Shown here piece after piece: positions 8,226-17,770 of a stretch of 64,000 nt of DNA. The translations under genes were made by a program, and so were the position numbers. The stretch is taken from contig NZ_CADFGP010000018.1 in NCBI RefSeq assembly GCF_902833905.1, forward strand, positions 62,001 to 126,000, read 5' to 3'. Source of the DNA: Paraburkholderia tuberum STM678. Its GTDB lineage: Bacteria; Pseudomonadota; Gammaproteobacteria; Burkholderiales; Burkholderiaceae. The first letter of the stretch is position 1; every line of letters starts with the position of its first letter. Below the pieces are notes generated by a model. That model searched no databases. It was given only the letters and a program-made list of their open reading frames with translations, and had not been told where the DNA came from.

Positions 8226-11105
8226 TCAGGCCGGCAAGCGGGCCAGTTGGGCTTTCAGCTTGCCCACGGTGGCTTCGAAATCGGCCAGCCGCTTCTGCTC
8301 CTGTTCCACGACCGCCGCCGGCGCCTTCGCAACGAAGGCCTGATTCTGTAGCTTACCGTTGCACTTGACGATTTCGGCGCTCAACCGCGTGATCTCTTTC
8401 GACAGGCGTTCGCGTTCGACCGCTGCGTCGATTTCGACCTTCAACACGAGCTTGTCCGTTCCTACGATAGCAATCGGCGCGCCATCCGCCTGGGCGTCGA
8501 GCGCGGCCTCGTCGGCGATGATCTGCACCTCCGACAGACGCGCAAGTGCCTGAGCGTAAGGCGCGAAAGTACGAAGACGCTCCGCATTGCCGGTGGCGAG
8601 CAACGGCACCTTCACCGCCGGCGACAGGTTCATTTCTCCGCGCAGATTACGGCATGCATCGATCACCGCTTTGAGGTCGGTCGCCCACCGCTCGGCGTCT
8701 TCATCGAGCTTCGACGGCTCCGCGACGGGGTACTGCTGCACCATGATGGACGCCTCGCCCTCGGCCTTGCCTTCCGGGTAGCGTCCCGCGAGCGGCGCCA
8801 CTTTCTGCCACAGCGCTTCGGTGATGAACGGGATCACCGGATGCGCGAGGCGCAGCACCGTTTCGAGCACACGCAAAAGCGTCCGCCGAGTGGCACGCTG
8901 CTGGTTCGGCTGCCCCGTCTGGATCTGCACTTTGGCGAGTTCAACGTACCAGTCACAATATTCGTCCCATACGAACTTGTATATGGCGTTGGCCACATTG
9001 TCAAAACGATAGTCGGAAAAACCCTTGACGACTTCCGCTTCCACGCGCTGCAGTTGCGACACGATCCAGCGGTCGGCCTGCGAGAAATGCAGATTGCCTT
9101 CTGGCCCGCATTCGCCACATTGCGCCGGCTGGCCGAAACCGCAGTCGTGGCCTTCGCAGTTCATCAGCACGAAGCGCGTGGCGTTCCACAGCTTGTTGCA
9201 GAAGTTGCGATAGCCTTCGCAGCGCGCGAGGTCGAAATTGACGTTGCGGCCGAGCGTGGCCATCGACGCCATCGTGAAGCGCAGCGCGTCGGTGCCGAAC
9301 GCCGCAATGCCGTCCGGAAACTCCTTGCGGGTCTTCTTCTCTATCGACGCGGCCAGCTTCGGATTCATCAAGCCGGTGGTGCGCTTCGCGACGAGCGCGT
9401 CGAGGTCGATGCCATCGACGATGTCGATCGGGTCGAGCGTGTTGCCCTTGCTCTTCGACATCTTCTGGCCTTCGGCGTCGCGCACCAGACCGTGCATATA
9501 GACCGTTTCGAACGGCACCTTGCCCGTGAAGTGCGTGGTCATCATGACCATGCGCGCGACCCAGAAGAAGATGATGTCGAAGCCGGTGACGAGCACCGAC
9601 GACGGCATGAAGTGCTTCAGCTCTTCGGTTTCGTTCGGCCAGCCGAGCGACGAGAACGGCACCAGAGCGGACGAGAACCACGTGTCGAGCACGTCTTCGT
9701 CGCGCTTCAATGCGCCGGTGTAGCCGGCCGCGACGGCCTTCGCGCGCGCGTCTTCCTCGGTACTGGCGACGAACACTTCGCCGTTCTCGCCGTACCACGC
9801 CGGAATCTGGTGACCCCACCACAGCTGACGCGAGATGCACCAGTCCTGGATGTTTTCGAGCCACTGGTAGTACGTGGTGGTCCAGTTTTCCGGCACGAAT
9901 TTGATCTGGCCGTTGCGCACGACGTCGAGCGCGGTTTCGGTGATCGACTTGCCCGGATTGAACGTGCCTTCGGGCGCCGGCTTGCTCATCGCGACGAACC
10001 ACTGGTCGGTCAGCATCGGCTCGATCACGACGCCGGTGCGGTCGCCGCGCGGCACCATCAGCTTGTGCGGCTTGACCGATTCGAGCGCACCGAGCGCCTC
10101 GAGATCGGCGACCACCAGCTTGCGGGCTTCGAAACGGTCGAGGCCGCGGTATTTTTCGGGCGCGTTGTCGTTGATCTTCGCGTCGAGCGTGAGGATTTCG
10201 ATTTGCGGCAGCTTGTGGCGCAGGCCGACCTGATAATCGTTGAAATCATGCGCGGGCGTGACCTTGACGACGCCTGTGCCGAATTCGCGGTCGACGTAAT
10301 CGTCGGCGATGATCGGCACTTCGCGGTTCGACAGCGGCAGCGTGATGGTCTTGCCGATCAGGTGGGCGTAGCGTTCGTCTTCCGGGTGCACCATCACGGC
10401 GGTGTCGCCGAGCATGGTTTCCGGACGGGTGGTGGCGACGGTCAGATGGCCCGAGCCGTCGGTCAACGGATAGTGGATGTGCCACAGGTGGCCGTTTTCT
10501 TCTTCGCTGACCACTTCGAGGTCGGATACGGCGGTGAGCAGCACCGGGTCCCAGTTCACGAGGCGCTTGCCGCGATAGATCAGGCCCTGTTCATACAGAC
10601 GCACGAACACGTCGCGCACGGTGGCCGACGTCTTGTCGTCCATCGTGAAGTATTCGCGCGACCAGTCGATCGATGCACCGAGACGACGCACCTGATTCGT
10701 GATCGTGGAGCCGGATTGCTGCTTCCACTCCCACACGCGCTCGACGAACTTTTCGCGGCCGAGGTCGTGGCGCGACACGCCCTGCGCGTCGAGCTGGCGT
10801 TCGACGACGATCTGCGTGGCGATGCCCGCGTGGTCGGTGCCCGGCACCCACAGCGTGTTCTCGCCGAGCATGCGGTGATAGCGGGTCAGGCCGTCCATGA
10901 TGGTCTGGTTGAACGCGTGGCCCATGTGCAGCGTGCCCGTGACGTTCGGCGGCGGCAACTGGATCGAGAAATCCTTGCGGTTCGCGTCGAAGGAGGGCGC
11001 GGCGTAGGTGCGCTTTTCCCATTCAGGGCCCCAGTGGGCTTCGATGGTGTGGGGTTCGAAGCTTTTTGCAAGCGTCGAGGTCGGGTCGCTCGGGGTGTCG
11101 CTCAT
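8226..11105 (-). CDS. valS: Valyl-tRNA synthetase
   Basis: A 959-residue class I aminoacyl-tRNA synthetase. The HIGH motif appears as HMGH (~61-64) after PPPNVTGTL and the KMSKS motif is present in EGQKMSKSKGNTLDP (~550). An editing CP1 domain lies between (TTRPETMLGDTAV), and the C-terminal coiled-coil arm (RLSKEITRLSAEIVKCNGKL) ends the protein, as in ValS but not IleS/LeuS. The start at 11103-11105 is the only plausible one; the ribosome binding site is weak. Confidence 0.97.
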   Translation of the reverse strand: MSDTPSDPTSTLAKSFEPHTIEAHWGPEWEKRTYAAPSFDANRKDFSIQLPPPNVTGTLHMGHAFNQTIMDGLTRYHRMLGENTLWVPGTDHAGIATQIVVERQLDAQGVSRHDLGREKFVERVWEWKQQSGSTITNQVRRLGASIDWSREYFTMDDKTSATVRDVFVRLYEQGLIYRGKRLVNWDPVLLTAVSDLEVVSEEENGHLWHIHYPLTDGSGHLTVATTRPETMLGDTAVMVHPEDERYAHLIGKTITLPLSNREVPIIADDYVDREFGTGVVKVTPAHDFNDYQVGLRHKLPQIEILTLDAKINDNAPEKYRGLDRFEARKLVVADLEALGALESVKPHKLMVPRGDRTGVVIEPMLTDQWFVAMSKPAPEGTFNPGKSITETALDVVRNGQIKFVPENWTTTYYQWLENIQDWCISRQLWWGHQIPAWYGENGEVFVASTEEDARAKAVAAGYTGALKRDEDVLDTWFSSALVPFSSLGWPNETEELKHFMPSSVLVTGFDIIFFWVARMVMMTTHFTGKVPFETVYMHGLVRDAEGQKMSKSKGNTLDPIDIVDGIDLDALVAKRTTGLMNPKLAASIEKKTRKEFPDGIAAFGTDALRFTMASMATLGRNVNFDLARCEGYRNFCNKLWNATRFVLMNCEGHDCGFGQPAQCGECGPEGNLHFSQADRWIVSQLQRVEAEVVKGFSDYRFDNVANAIYKFVWDEYCDWYVELAKVQIQTGQPNQQRATRRTLLRVLETVLRLAHPVIPFITEALWQKVAPLAGRYPEGKAEGEASIMVQQYPVAEPSKLDEDAERWATDLKAVIDACRNLRGEMNLSPAVKVPLLATGNAERLRTFAPYAQALARLSEVQIIADEAALDAQADGAPIAIVGTDKLVLKVEIDAAVERERLSKEITRLSAEIVKCNGKLQNQAFVAKAPAAVVEQEQKRLADFEATVGKLKAQLARLPA

Positions 11106-11203
11106 GTTTCTGTTAAAGGCAGGATTTTGGAGGCGGGGAAGGGTTGATTATAGCTGGACGAGGTTTTTTGCCGGCCGGCGGCCGGTGTGGACAGGGGTTA
11201 TGC

Positions 11204-11812
11204 TTTTTTCGTTGTTCTGGCTTTGTTGGCCTTTCCTTGTTGACTTATCGGTCTATTAGCGTTGCCCCTGTGCGGGGCGGCACCTACTTTCTTTGCTGCT
11301 GCAAAGAAAGTAGGCAAAGAAGACAGCTCAAACCGCAAACTTTTAAGCGGGTCCCCTGGCTTGGAAGGAGTAGTGGTGCATCTGGAATCCGGGCCCCCGC
11401 ACATTCCCCGTTCGTGACAAAGCCATCATCCCTCCCACTCCGCACTACGTGCGTCGCGGACGGGTCTGCCAGGGAAACCAATGGTTTGGCCCGCGCAGCG
11501 GGGGCCGTCGGCTGCGCCTCGGCGATGCGCCGAAACCACCAGTGGTTTTTGAACGGGATTTCGGCGCGCGTAGCGCCGCCGGAAGAATGACTGCCTTGTC
11601 ACTAGCGCGGAATGTGCGGGAGCACGGATTCCAGATGCACCACTACCTCATGCAGACCGAGGGACCCGCTTAAGAGTTGGCGGTTTGAGCTGTCTTCTTT
11701 GCCTACTTTCTTTGCAGCAGCAAAGAAAGTAGGTGCCGCCCCGCACAGGGGCAACGCTAATAGACCGATAAGTCAGCAAGGAAAGGCCAACAAAGCCAGA
11801 ACAACGAAAAAA
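11204..11812. repeat. Two 204-bp inverted repeats with ~200-bp centre, between valS and uvrD
   Basis: The left arm (11204-11407) and right arm (11609-11812) are near-perfect reverse complements. Each arm contains the palindrome CCTACTTTCTTTG/CAAAGAAAGTAGG around CTGCTG, and the segment TATCGGTCTATTAGCGTTGCCCC that recurs beside the 17-22 kb island. The 201-bp centre has no coding potential I can support. The element fills most of the 800-bp gap between valS and uvrD. Open frames crossing it are artefacts. It looks like a non-autonomous palindromic repeat (MITE- or REP-like); no transposase is present. Confidence 0.85.
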
Positions 11813-11905
11813 CCCCAACCCATATCCAGAAGAACAAAAAAACCAAAAAAAGCGCCGCCCCCGCCGGGGCATATAATGTCCCCCGAACTGCGCCTAAGCA
11901 AAAAA

Positions 11906-14269
11906 ATGCCCGACCTCCTCTCGAATCTAAACCCCGAACAACACGCCGCCGTAACGCTCCCGAATGAGCCCGCCCTGATCCTGGCGGGCGCCGGCAGCGG
12001 CAAAACCCGCGTCCTGATCACCCGCATCGCGTGGCTGATTCAGCAAGGCCTCGCGTCCCCCGCGACCGTTCTCGCGGTGACCTTCACGAACAAAGCCGCC
12101 CGCGAAATGATGGCGCGCCTCTCGGCGCTATTGCCGATCGACACGCGCGGCATGTGGATCGGCACGTTCCACGGCCTGTGCAACCGTATGCTGCGCGCGC
12201 ATCACCGCGACGCCGGGCTGCCCGCCACGTTCCAGATTCTCGATACCGCGGACCAGCTGTCGGCGATCAAGCGCCTGATGAAGGGGCTCAACATCGACGA
12301 CGAAAAGTACCCCGCGAAAAATCTCCAGTACTTCATCAACAACGCGAAAGAGCAGGGCCTGCGCCCCAAAGACGTCGACGCCACCGACAACTTCAACCGC
12401 AAGTTCGTCGAACTCTACGAAGCCTACGATCAGCAATGCCAGCGCGAAGGCGTCGTCGACTTCCCCGAGCTGCTGCTGCGCTGCTACGAACTGCTCGCGC
12501 ACAATCCGCCGCTGCGCGCGCATTACCAGGCGCGCTTCAGGCACATCCTCGTCGACGAGTTTCAGGACACCAACAAGCTGCAATACGCGTGGCTGAAGCT
12601 GCTCGCGGGCCAGCACAACGCAATCTTCGCGGTCGGCGACGACGACCAGTCGATCTACGCGTTCCGCGGCGCGAACGTCGGCAACATGCGCGACTTCGAG
12701 CACGAGTTCAACGTGCGCAATCTGATCAAGCTCGAGCAGAACTATCGTTCGCACGGCCATATTCTCGATGCCGCCAACCAGCTGATCGCGAACAACTCGC
12801 GACGCCTCGGCAAGAATCTGCGTACCGACGCGGGTCACGGCGAACCGGTGCGCGTCTACGAATCGGCGACCGATTCGCAGGAGGCCGGCTGGATCGTCGA
12901 AGAGATCCGCGCGCTGATCAACACCGGCCTGTCGCGCAGCGAAATCGCGGTGCTCTACCGCAGCAACGCGCAGTCGCGCACGATCGAGCACACGCTCGTC
13001 AACGCGGGCATCGCGTATCGCGTGTATGGCGGCCTGCGCTTTTTCGAACGTCAGGAAGTCAAGCACGCGCTCGCATACCTGCGCCTGATCGACAACCCGA
13101 ACGACGACACCGCGTTCGGCCGCGTCGTCAATTTCCCGACTCGCGGCATCGGCGCGCGTTCGATCGAACAGCTCGCCGACGCGGCGCGTCTGTACAACTG
13201 CTCGATGGCCGCGGCGATTCCGTACGTCGCCGGCAAGGCCGGCTCGAGCCTCGCCGCGTTCGCGAACCTCGTCGGCAAGATGCGCGCCGACACGCAGCAG
13301 ATGAGCCTGCCGGAGACCGTCGAGTACGTGGTCCGCGCGAGCGGTCTCGCCGACTTCTATCAGAACGAGCGCGAAGGCCAGGAGCGGCTCGAGAACCTGC
13401 AGGAACTCGTCAACGCGGCCGCCGCGTTCGTCAGCGAGGAAGGCTACGGGCTCGATACGCCCGCGCGCTCGATTCCGCTGCGCCCAGGAGCCAGCGCCGC
13501 GCCCGAACTCGCGGTCGCGACCGACGATCCGACCACGGTGGTCCTCGACGCACCGGGCGTCGCCGATCCGGCGCAAAACCCCGACACGATGACGCCGCTC
13601 GCGGGCTTTCTGTCGCACGCATCGCTCGAAGCGGGCGACAACCAGGCGCAGGCCGGCCAGGAAGCGGTGCAGCTGATGACGGTGCACGCGGCAAAGGGGC
13701 TCGAATTCACCGCGGTGTTCATCACCGGCCTCGAAGAGGGGCTGTTCCCGCACGAGAACAGCGCGATGGAGGCCGACGGCCTCGAAGAGGAGCGGCGTCT
13801 GATGTACGTCGCGATCACGCGCGCGAAGGAGCGGCTGTACCTGTCTTTCGCGCAGAGCCGGATGCTGCACGGCCAGACCCGCTACAACATCCGCTCGCGT
13901 TTCTTCGACGAATTGCCGCACGAAACGCTGAAGTGGCTGACGCCGAAGGTCGAGGCGGGCTCGCGCTGGGGCGGCCGGTCGGACAACGCCGGCTACGGGC
14001 GCGACTGGTTCGCGCGGCCGGGGTACGGCGGCGGTTCGGCGTCGACGGCGGCGGTGACCTCCGCGCCGGCGCCCGCGTTCGCGAACGAGCAGCGCGCGGC
14101 CGACACGGGCTTTCGCGTCGGCCAGCAGGTGTTCCATACGAAGTTCGGCGAAGGCACGATCACCGCACTCGAAGGCAACGGCACCGACGCGAAAGCGCAG
14201 GTCCGCTTCAAGCGTCACGGCGAAAAGTGGCTGGCGCTGGCGGTGGCTAAATTGCAGGCGGTCGAATGA
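11906..14269 (+). CDS. uvrD: UvrD/PcrA-type superfamily 1 DNA helicase
   Basis: A 787-residue 3'-5' helicase for nucleotide-excision and mismatch repair. Walker A is GAGSGKTRV (~27-35), followed by TFTNKAAREM (motif Ia), VDEFQDTNKLQY (motif II), GDDDQSIYAFRGA (motif III), NYRSHGHIL (motif IV), LMTVHAAKGLEF (motif V) and VAITRAKERLY (motif VI). The C-terminus has a Tudor-like tail (VGQQVFHTKFGEGTITALEG). The start at 11906 gives the usual MPDLLSNLNPEQ; an ATG at 11876 adds ten residues, and upstream reading enters the repeat element. TATAAT at 11872-11877 could be its -10. Confidence 0.93.
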   Translation: MPDLLSNLNPEQHAAVTLPNEPALILAGAGSGKTRVLITRIAWLIQQGLASPATVLAVTFTNKAAREMMARLSALLPIDTRGMWIGTFHGLCNRMLRAHHRDAGLPATFQILDTADQLSAIKRLMKGLNIDDEKYPAKNLQYFINNAKEQGLRPKDVDATDNFNRKFVELYEAYDQQCQREGVVDFPELLLRCYELLAHNPPLRAHYQARFRHILVDEFQDTNKLQYAWLKLLAGQHNAIFAVGDDDQSIYAFRGANVGNMRDFEHEFNVRNLIKLEQNYRSHGHILDAANQLIANNSRRLGKNLRTDAGHGEPVRVYESATDSQEAGWIVEEIRALINTGLSRSEIAVLYRSNAQSRTIEHTLVNAGIAYRVYGGLRFFERQEVKHALAYLRLIDNPNDDTAFGRVVNFPTRGIGARSIEQLADAARLYNCSMAAAIPYVAGKAGSSLAAFANLVGKMRADTQQMSLPETVEYVVRASGLADFYQNEREGQERLENLQELVNAAAAFVSEEGYGLDTPARSIPLRPGASAAPELAVATDDPTTVVLDAPGVADPAQNPDTMTPLAGFLSHASLEAGDNQAQAGQEAVQLMTVHAAKGLEFTAVFITGLEEGLFPHENSAMEADGLEEERRLMYVAITRAKERLYLSFAQSRMLHGQTRYNIRSRFFDELPHETLKWLTPKVEAGSRWGGRSDNAGYGRDWFARPGYGGGSASTAAVTSAPAPAFANEQRAADTGFRVGQQVFHTKFGEGTITALEGNGTDAKAQVRFKRHGEKWLALAVAKLQAVE

Positions 14270-15060
14270 GCACGCCCTTGAATCTCTGCCACGATGCGCG
14301 GCGGCCGCTCGGCGTTCTGGCCGCGTTACCGCAGGAACTCGGCGACCTGATCGAAGCGATGCGCGCCGAGTCCGGCGTGCGCACGGTCACGCACGGCCAG
14401 CGTGACTACCACGTCGGCACCGTGCACGGCACGCCGTGCGTCGTCACGCTCGCGCGCGTCGGCAAGGTCGCGGCGGCCGCGACGGTCAGTGCGCTGATCC
14501 ACGCGTTCGATGTCGAGGCGATCGTGTTCACCGGTGTCGCGGGCGGTGTCGGCGGCGAAGTGCATGTCGGCGATATCGTCGTTGCGAGCGCGCTGATGCA
14601 GCACGATGTCGACGCGTCGCCGCTTTTTCCGCGCTTCGAGGTGCCGCTGCTCGGCCTGTCGCGCTTCACCACCGATGCGGCGCTCGCCGACCGTCTGATG
14701 GCCGCATGCGAGCAGTTCGTCGCCGAGGAAGGCGCGGCCTGCGCGGCGCGCTTCGGCACGCGCGCGCCGCGCGTGCATCGCGGCTTGATCGTCAGCGGCG
14801 ATCAGTTCGTCGCGAGCGCGGCGGCCGTCGCGGCGTTGCGCGACGCGCTGCCCGACGCGCTCGCGGTCGAGATGGAAGGCGCGGCGATCGCGCAGGTCTG
14901 CTACGAGTACGGCGTGCCGTGCGCGGTCGTGCGCACGATCTCCGATACCGCCGACGACCACGCGCCCGGATCGTTCATGTCGTTCCTGACCGGGATCGCG
15001 GGCACGTATTCGAACGCGATTCTCGCGCGCTTTCTCGGCACGCGAGACACCGCGGGCTGA
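14266..15060 (+). CDS. 5'-methylthioadenosine/S-adenosylhomocysteine nucleosidase-type phosphorylase (PNP_UDP_1)
   Basis: A 264-residue nucleosidase of the MTAN family, expected to split the N-glycosidic bond of methylthioadenosine or S-adenosylhomocysteine. Visible are LAALPQELGDLIE (~19-31), the VFTGVAGGV substrate-binding loop (~85-93), VSGDQF and the purine-site EMEGAAIAQVC (~203-213) with the acid Asp in TISDTAD. It starts inside the uvrD stop (ATGA overlap), so it is translationally coupled to the helicase gene, an unexpected partner. A related futalosine or hopanoid nucleosidase cannot be excluded. Confidence 0.82.
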   Translation: MSTPLNLCHDARRPLGVLAALPQELGDLIEAMRAESGVRTVTHGQRDYHVGTVHGTPCVVTLARVGKVAAAATVSALIHAFDVEAIVFTGVAGGVGGEVHVGDIVVASALMQHDVDASPLFPRFEVPLLGLSRFTTDAALADRLMAACEQFVAEEGAACAARFGTRAPRVHRGLIVSGDQFVASAAAVAALRDALPDALAVEMEGAAIAQVCYEYGVPCAVVRTISDTADDHAPGSFMSFLTGIAGTYSNAILARFLGTRDTAG

Positions 15061-15104
15061 GCGCCCGCTTGTTCGTCCGCCTGGTCGCCCGCTGATTGGC
15101 CCGC

Positions 15105-17009
15105 TTATTCCTTCCTGCCGTCGCCGAGCGCGTCGCGCACCTGCTGCAGCGCGGCCGGATCTTCGATCGTCGGCAAATCGCCCGGCTCGCGCCCTTCGGC
15201 GAGCGCCGCGATAGCGCGGCGCAATAGCTTGCCGGAGCGCGTCTTCGGCAGCATCGATACCATCACCACGCGCGCGGGCCGCGCAATCGAGCCGAGATGG
15301 CGGTCGACCGTCATCGCCAGCTCGGCTTCGAGCCGCGCGCGCTCGCTCGGGTCGCCTTCTCCCTGCGCGCCACGCAGCACGACGAAGGCCATCGCCGCCT
15401 GACCCTTGACCGGATCGGTCACACCGACCACCGCGACTTCCGCGACAGCCGCGTGGCTCGACAGCGCCTCCTCGATCTCGCGCGTGCCGAGGCGATGGCC
15501 CGCGACGTTGATGACGTCGTCGGTGCGGCCGAGGATCGTCACGTAGCCGTCCTCGTCCTGCACGCCCCAGTCGAACGTCGAATACACCTGCTGGTTCGGC
15601 ACGCTCGACCAGTAGGTGCCGACGAAGCGCTTGTCGTCGCGCCATACCGTCGACATGCAGCCCGGCGGCAGCGGATAGTCGAGCGTCAGCACGCCTTTCT
15701 CGCCGGGCGCGCAGGGCTCGCCGGTCAGCTCGTCGCGCACGGTCAGGCTATAGCCGATCGAGGGCAGGCCCGGCGAACCGAGCCTGGTCGGCAGTGCCTC
15801 GATGCCGCGCGGAATGGCGAGCATCGGCCAGCCGGTTTCGGTCTGCCAGTAGTTGTCGATCACCGGCTTGTTCAACGCGTTGGAGATCCATTCGGCGGTC
15901 GGTTCGTCGAGTGGTTCGCCGGCGAGAAACAGCGTGCGCAGGCTCGACAGATCGGCTGCCTTCATCAGCGCCGGGTCCTGCTTCTTCAGCACGCGTATCG
16001 CGGTCGGCGCGGTGAACATCAGGTTGATCTTGTGCTGTTCGACGAGCCGCCACCAGATGCCGCCGTCCGGACGAATCGGCGTGCCTTCGTACATCACGGT
16101 GGTCAGCCCCGCGATCAGCGGCGCGTACACGATGTAGCTGTGGCCGACCACCCAGCCGACGTCGGACGCGGTGAACATGGTGTCGCCGGGCTTGCCCTCG
16201 AAGATGTATTCCATCGATGCCGCGAGCGCGACCGCATAGCCGCCGACATCGCGCTGCACGCCCTTCGGTTTGCCGGTCGTGCCCGACGTGTACAGCACGT
16301 ACGACGGCTCGTTCGATTCGAGCCACTCGCACGGGACGTGGGCGTCGAAGAACTGTTCGCGCAGCGGCTCGTAGGCGACGAGGTAGGGTGCGTTCAGTCG
16401 CGCGGGCGCGAGCTGCCGGTCGATCAGCAGCACATGCGGTGTCTTGTGCATGGCGCGCGCGAGCGCTTCGTCGACGAGCGGCGTGTAGTCGACCACCTTG
16501 CCGCCGCGCGCGCCGGCGTCGGCAGTGACGATCAGCACGGGCTTCGCGTCGTCGATACGCGTGGCGAGGTTCGGCGCCGCGAAGCCGCCGAACACGACCG
16601 AGTGGATCGCGCCGAGCCGCGCGCAGGCGAGCATCGCGAACAGCGCCTCGGGGATCATCGGCAGATAGATCAGCACGACGTCGCCGCGCTTCACGCCGAG
16701 CGAGCGCATGACGGCGGCCATCCGGTTGATTTCGGCGTACAGATCGGCATACGTGTAGTGCCGCTCGATGCCGGTTTCGGTCGATACGTAGACGAGCGCG
16801 TTCTGCTGCGCGCGTTCGGCCAGATGCCGGTCGACCGCGTTATGGCAGAGGTTCGTGCGACCGCCGACGAACCAGCGCGCGAACGGCGGCTTCGAGCGGT
16901 CGAGCACGGTGCCGAATGGCGTGTGCCAGTGAATGCGCCGGGCTTCTTCGCGCCAGAAGGCTTCGGGATGGTCGATCGAGCGGCGGTGGAAATCGCGGTA
17001 GCGGGTCAT
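15105..17009 (-). CDS. prpE: Propionate--CoA ligase (acetyl-CoA synthetase family)
   Basis: A 634-residue acyl-CoA synthetase. Motifs: YTSGTTGKPKG (AMP-binding P-loop), NYWQTETGWPM, GRTDDVINVAGHR (hinge) and TRSGKLLRR with the regulatory lysine near the C-terminus. The N-terminus FHRRSIDHPEAFWREEARRIHW is that of PrpE rather than Acs. The start at 17007-17009 (MTRYRDFH) matches the family; extending upstream runs into non-conserved sequence and the dispersed repeat. No other prp genes are beside it, so it is a stand-alone copy. Confidence 0.88.
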   Translation of the reverse strand: MTRYRDFHRRSIDHPEAFWREEARRIHWHTPFGTVLDRSKPPFARWFVGGRTNLCHNAVDRHLAERAQQNALVYVSTETGIERHYTYADLYAEINRMAAVMRSLGVKRGDVVLIYLPMIPEALFAMLACARLGAIHSVVFGGFAAPNLATRIDDAKPVLIVTADAGARGGKVVDYTPLVDEALARAMHKTPHVLLIDRQLAPARLNAPYLVAYEPLREQFFDAHVPCEWLESNEPSYVLYTSGTTGKPKGVQRDVGGYAVALAASMEYIFEGKPGDTMFTASDVGWVVGHSYIVYAPLIAGLTTVMYEGTPIRPDGGIWWRLVEQHKINLMFTAPTAIRVLKKQDPALMKAADLSSLRTLFLAGEPLDEPTAEWISNALNKPVIDNYWQTETGWPMLAIPRGIEALPTRLGSPGLPSIGYSLTVRDELTGEPCAPGEKGVLTLDYPLPPGCMSTVWRDDKRFVGTYWSSVPNQQVYSTFDWGVQDEDGYVTILGRTDDVINVAGHRLGTREIEEALSSHAAVAEVAVVGVTDPVKGQAAMAFVVLRGAQGEGDPSERARLEAELAMTVDRHLGSIARPARVVMVSMLPKTRSGKLLRRAIAALAEGREPGDLPTIEDPAALQQVRDALGDGRKE

Positions 17010-17163
17010 CGGCGGCGATCCTCGTGCGGCGGGAGTGGACGGGGTTGGATGAAACGGAATCGCAAATTGCGCGCCCGGTGCGGCGCTGGTTATGCGCACA
17101 AGCATAGCCACGGGCGGGAGGGGGGGCAAGCGGGTTCGCCGTAAGGGCGAAGGGCAACAGAAG

Positions 17164-17240
17164 AAAGTCGTTGTTCTGGCTTGGTTGGCCTTTCCTTGCT
17201 TTGTTATCGGTCTATTAGCGTTGCCCCGCACAGGGGCAAC
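17164..17240. repeat. Dispersed palindromic repeat, left half-arm ending in attL
   Basis: This 77-bp stretch (TCGTTGTTCTGG through GGTCTATTAGCGTTGCCCC) matches the left arm of the 11.2-kb element and, in reverse orientation, the sequence at 22398-22460. It ends with CCCCGCACAGGGGCAAC at 17224-17240, which can fold with the preceding GTTG into GTTGCCCC/GGGGCAAC. After 17240 the similarity stops abruptly and foreign sequence begins. Confidence 0.75.
17224..17240. other. Candidate attL
   Basis: Left copy of CCCCGCACAGGGGCAAC. In the 11.2-kb element the corresponding arm continues as GTTGCCCCTGTGCGGGGC, whereas here the other-strand form GCACAGGGGCAAC follows directly, as expected if the right half of the core had been duplicated by site-specific integration. 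Confidence 0.6.
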
Positions 17241-17268
17241 TTCCATACTCAGATCGCCAAACGCGCCG

Positions 17269-17752
17269 AGCGATCAAGGCTTCGAGCGTGAAGCGCGTGA
17301 TCGTTGACACGACGGTGATGGAGAAGGCGATCGCACATCCAACCGATTCGCGCCTGATCGAGCAGTGTCGCGAACATCTGGTGAGGGCTGCGGCCCGGCA
17401 TGGCCTGAAGCTGCGGCAGAACTACAAGCGCGAAGCGCGGCGCCTCGTATTACAGATTGGCCGCTACGCGCACGCGAAGCAGTATAAGCGCATGAGCAGC
17501 AAAGCATTGCGTGCGCTGCGCTCCCGGGTCGGCCGGGTGATGCGCGATGTGGGACCGCTATCTCAACGGCGTGAGTTGATCGGTCGACAACACGAATTGT
17601 TCAGGGCCGACTTTGTAGTCGTGGTAAACCAACATGGCGGCAAATCTTATTCTGACTATTCTGCGAATGTGGCAGTGTCACCGGCAGGCATTCGAACAGA
17701 AACGACGGGCGCGAAGCAGCGCTTGGCGCAGCTTTATGCTGGTATCTTCTGA
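17269..17752 (+). pseudogene. IS5-family transposase remnant
   Basis: Residues of the frame from 17269 (IKASSVKRVIVDTTVMEKAI, then AHPTDSRLIEQCREHLV and LKLRQNYKREARR, ending near RSRVGRVMRDV at ~17555) match the catalytic core (first DDE aspartate in VDTTV) of IS5/IS1182-type transposases common in Burkholderia. Both ends are missing: no N-terminal helical region, no second or third acidic motif, and after ~17555 the frame reads unrelated sequence to a stop at 17752. The open frame from a GTG at 17288 is therefore not a functional protein. It lies just inside the island's left end. Confidence 0.75.
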
Positions 17753-17770
17753 CAAATACGGAGTCAAACC

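Noticed and set aside
8841..11147. 768-codon open frame opposite valS
   Set aside because: Antisense shadow in GC-rich DNA; Arg/His/Asp/Val-rich composition, and the valS frame carries all motifs. The same holds for long frames opposite FUSC (27065-29503) and pheT (58634-60739).
11612..11905. N-terminal extension of the uvrD frame
   Set aside because: It translates the right arm of the inverted-repeat element, and the conserved helicase begins at 11906.
17010..17246. 79-residue N-terminal extension of prpE
   Set aside because: It runs into the dispersed repeat; family N-terminus and spacing support 17009.
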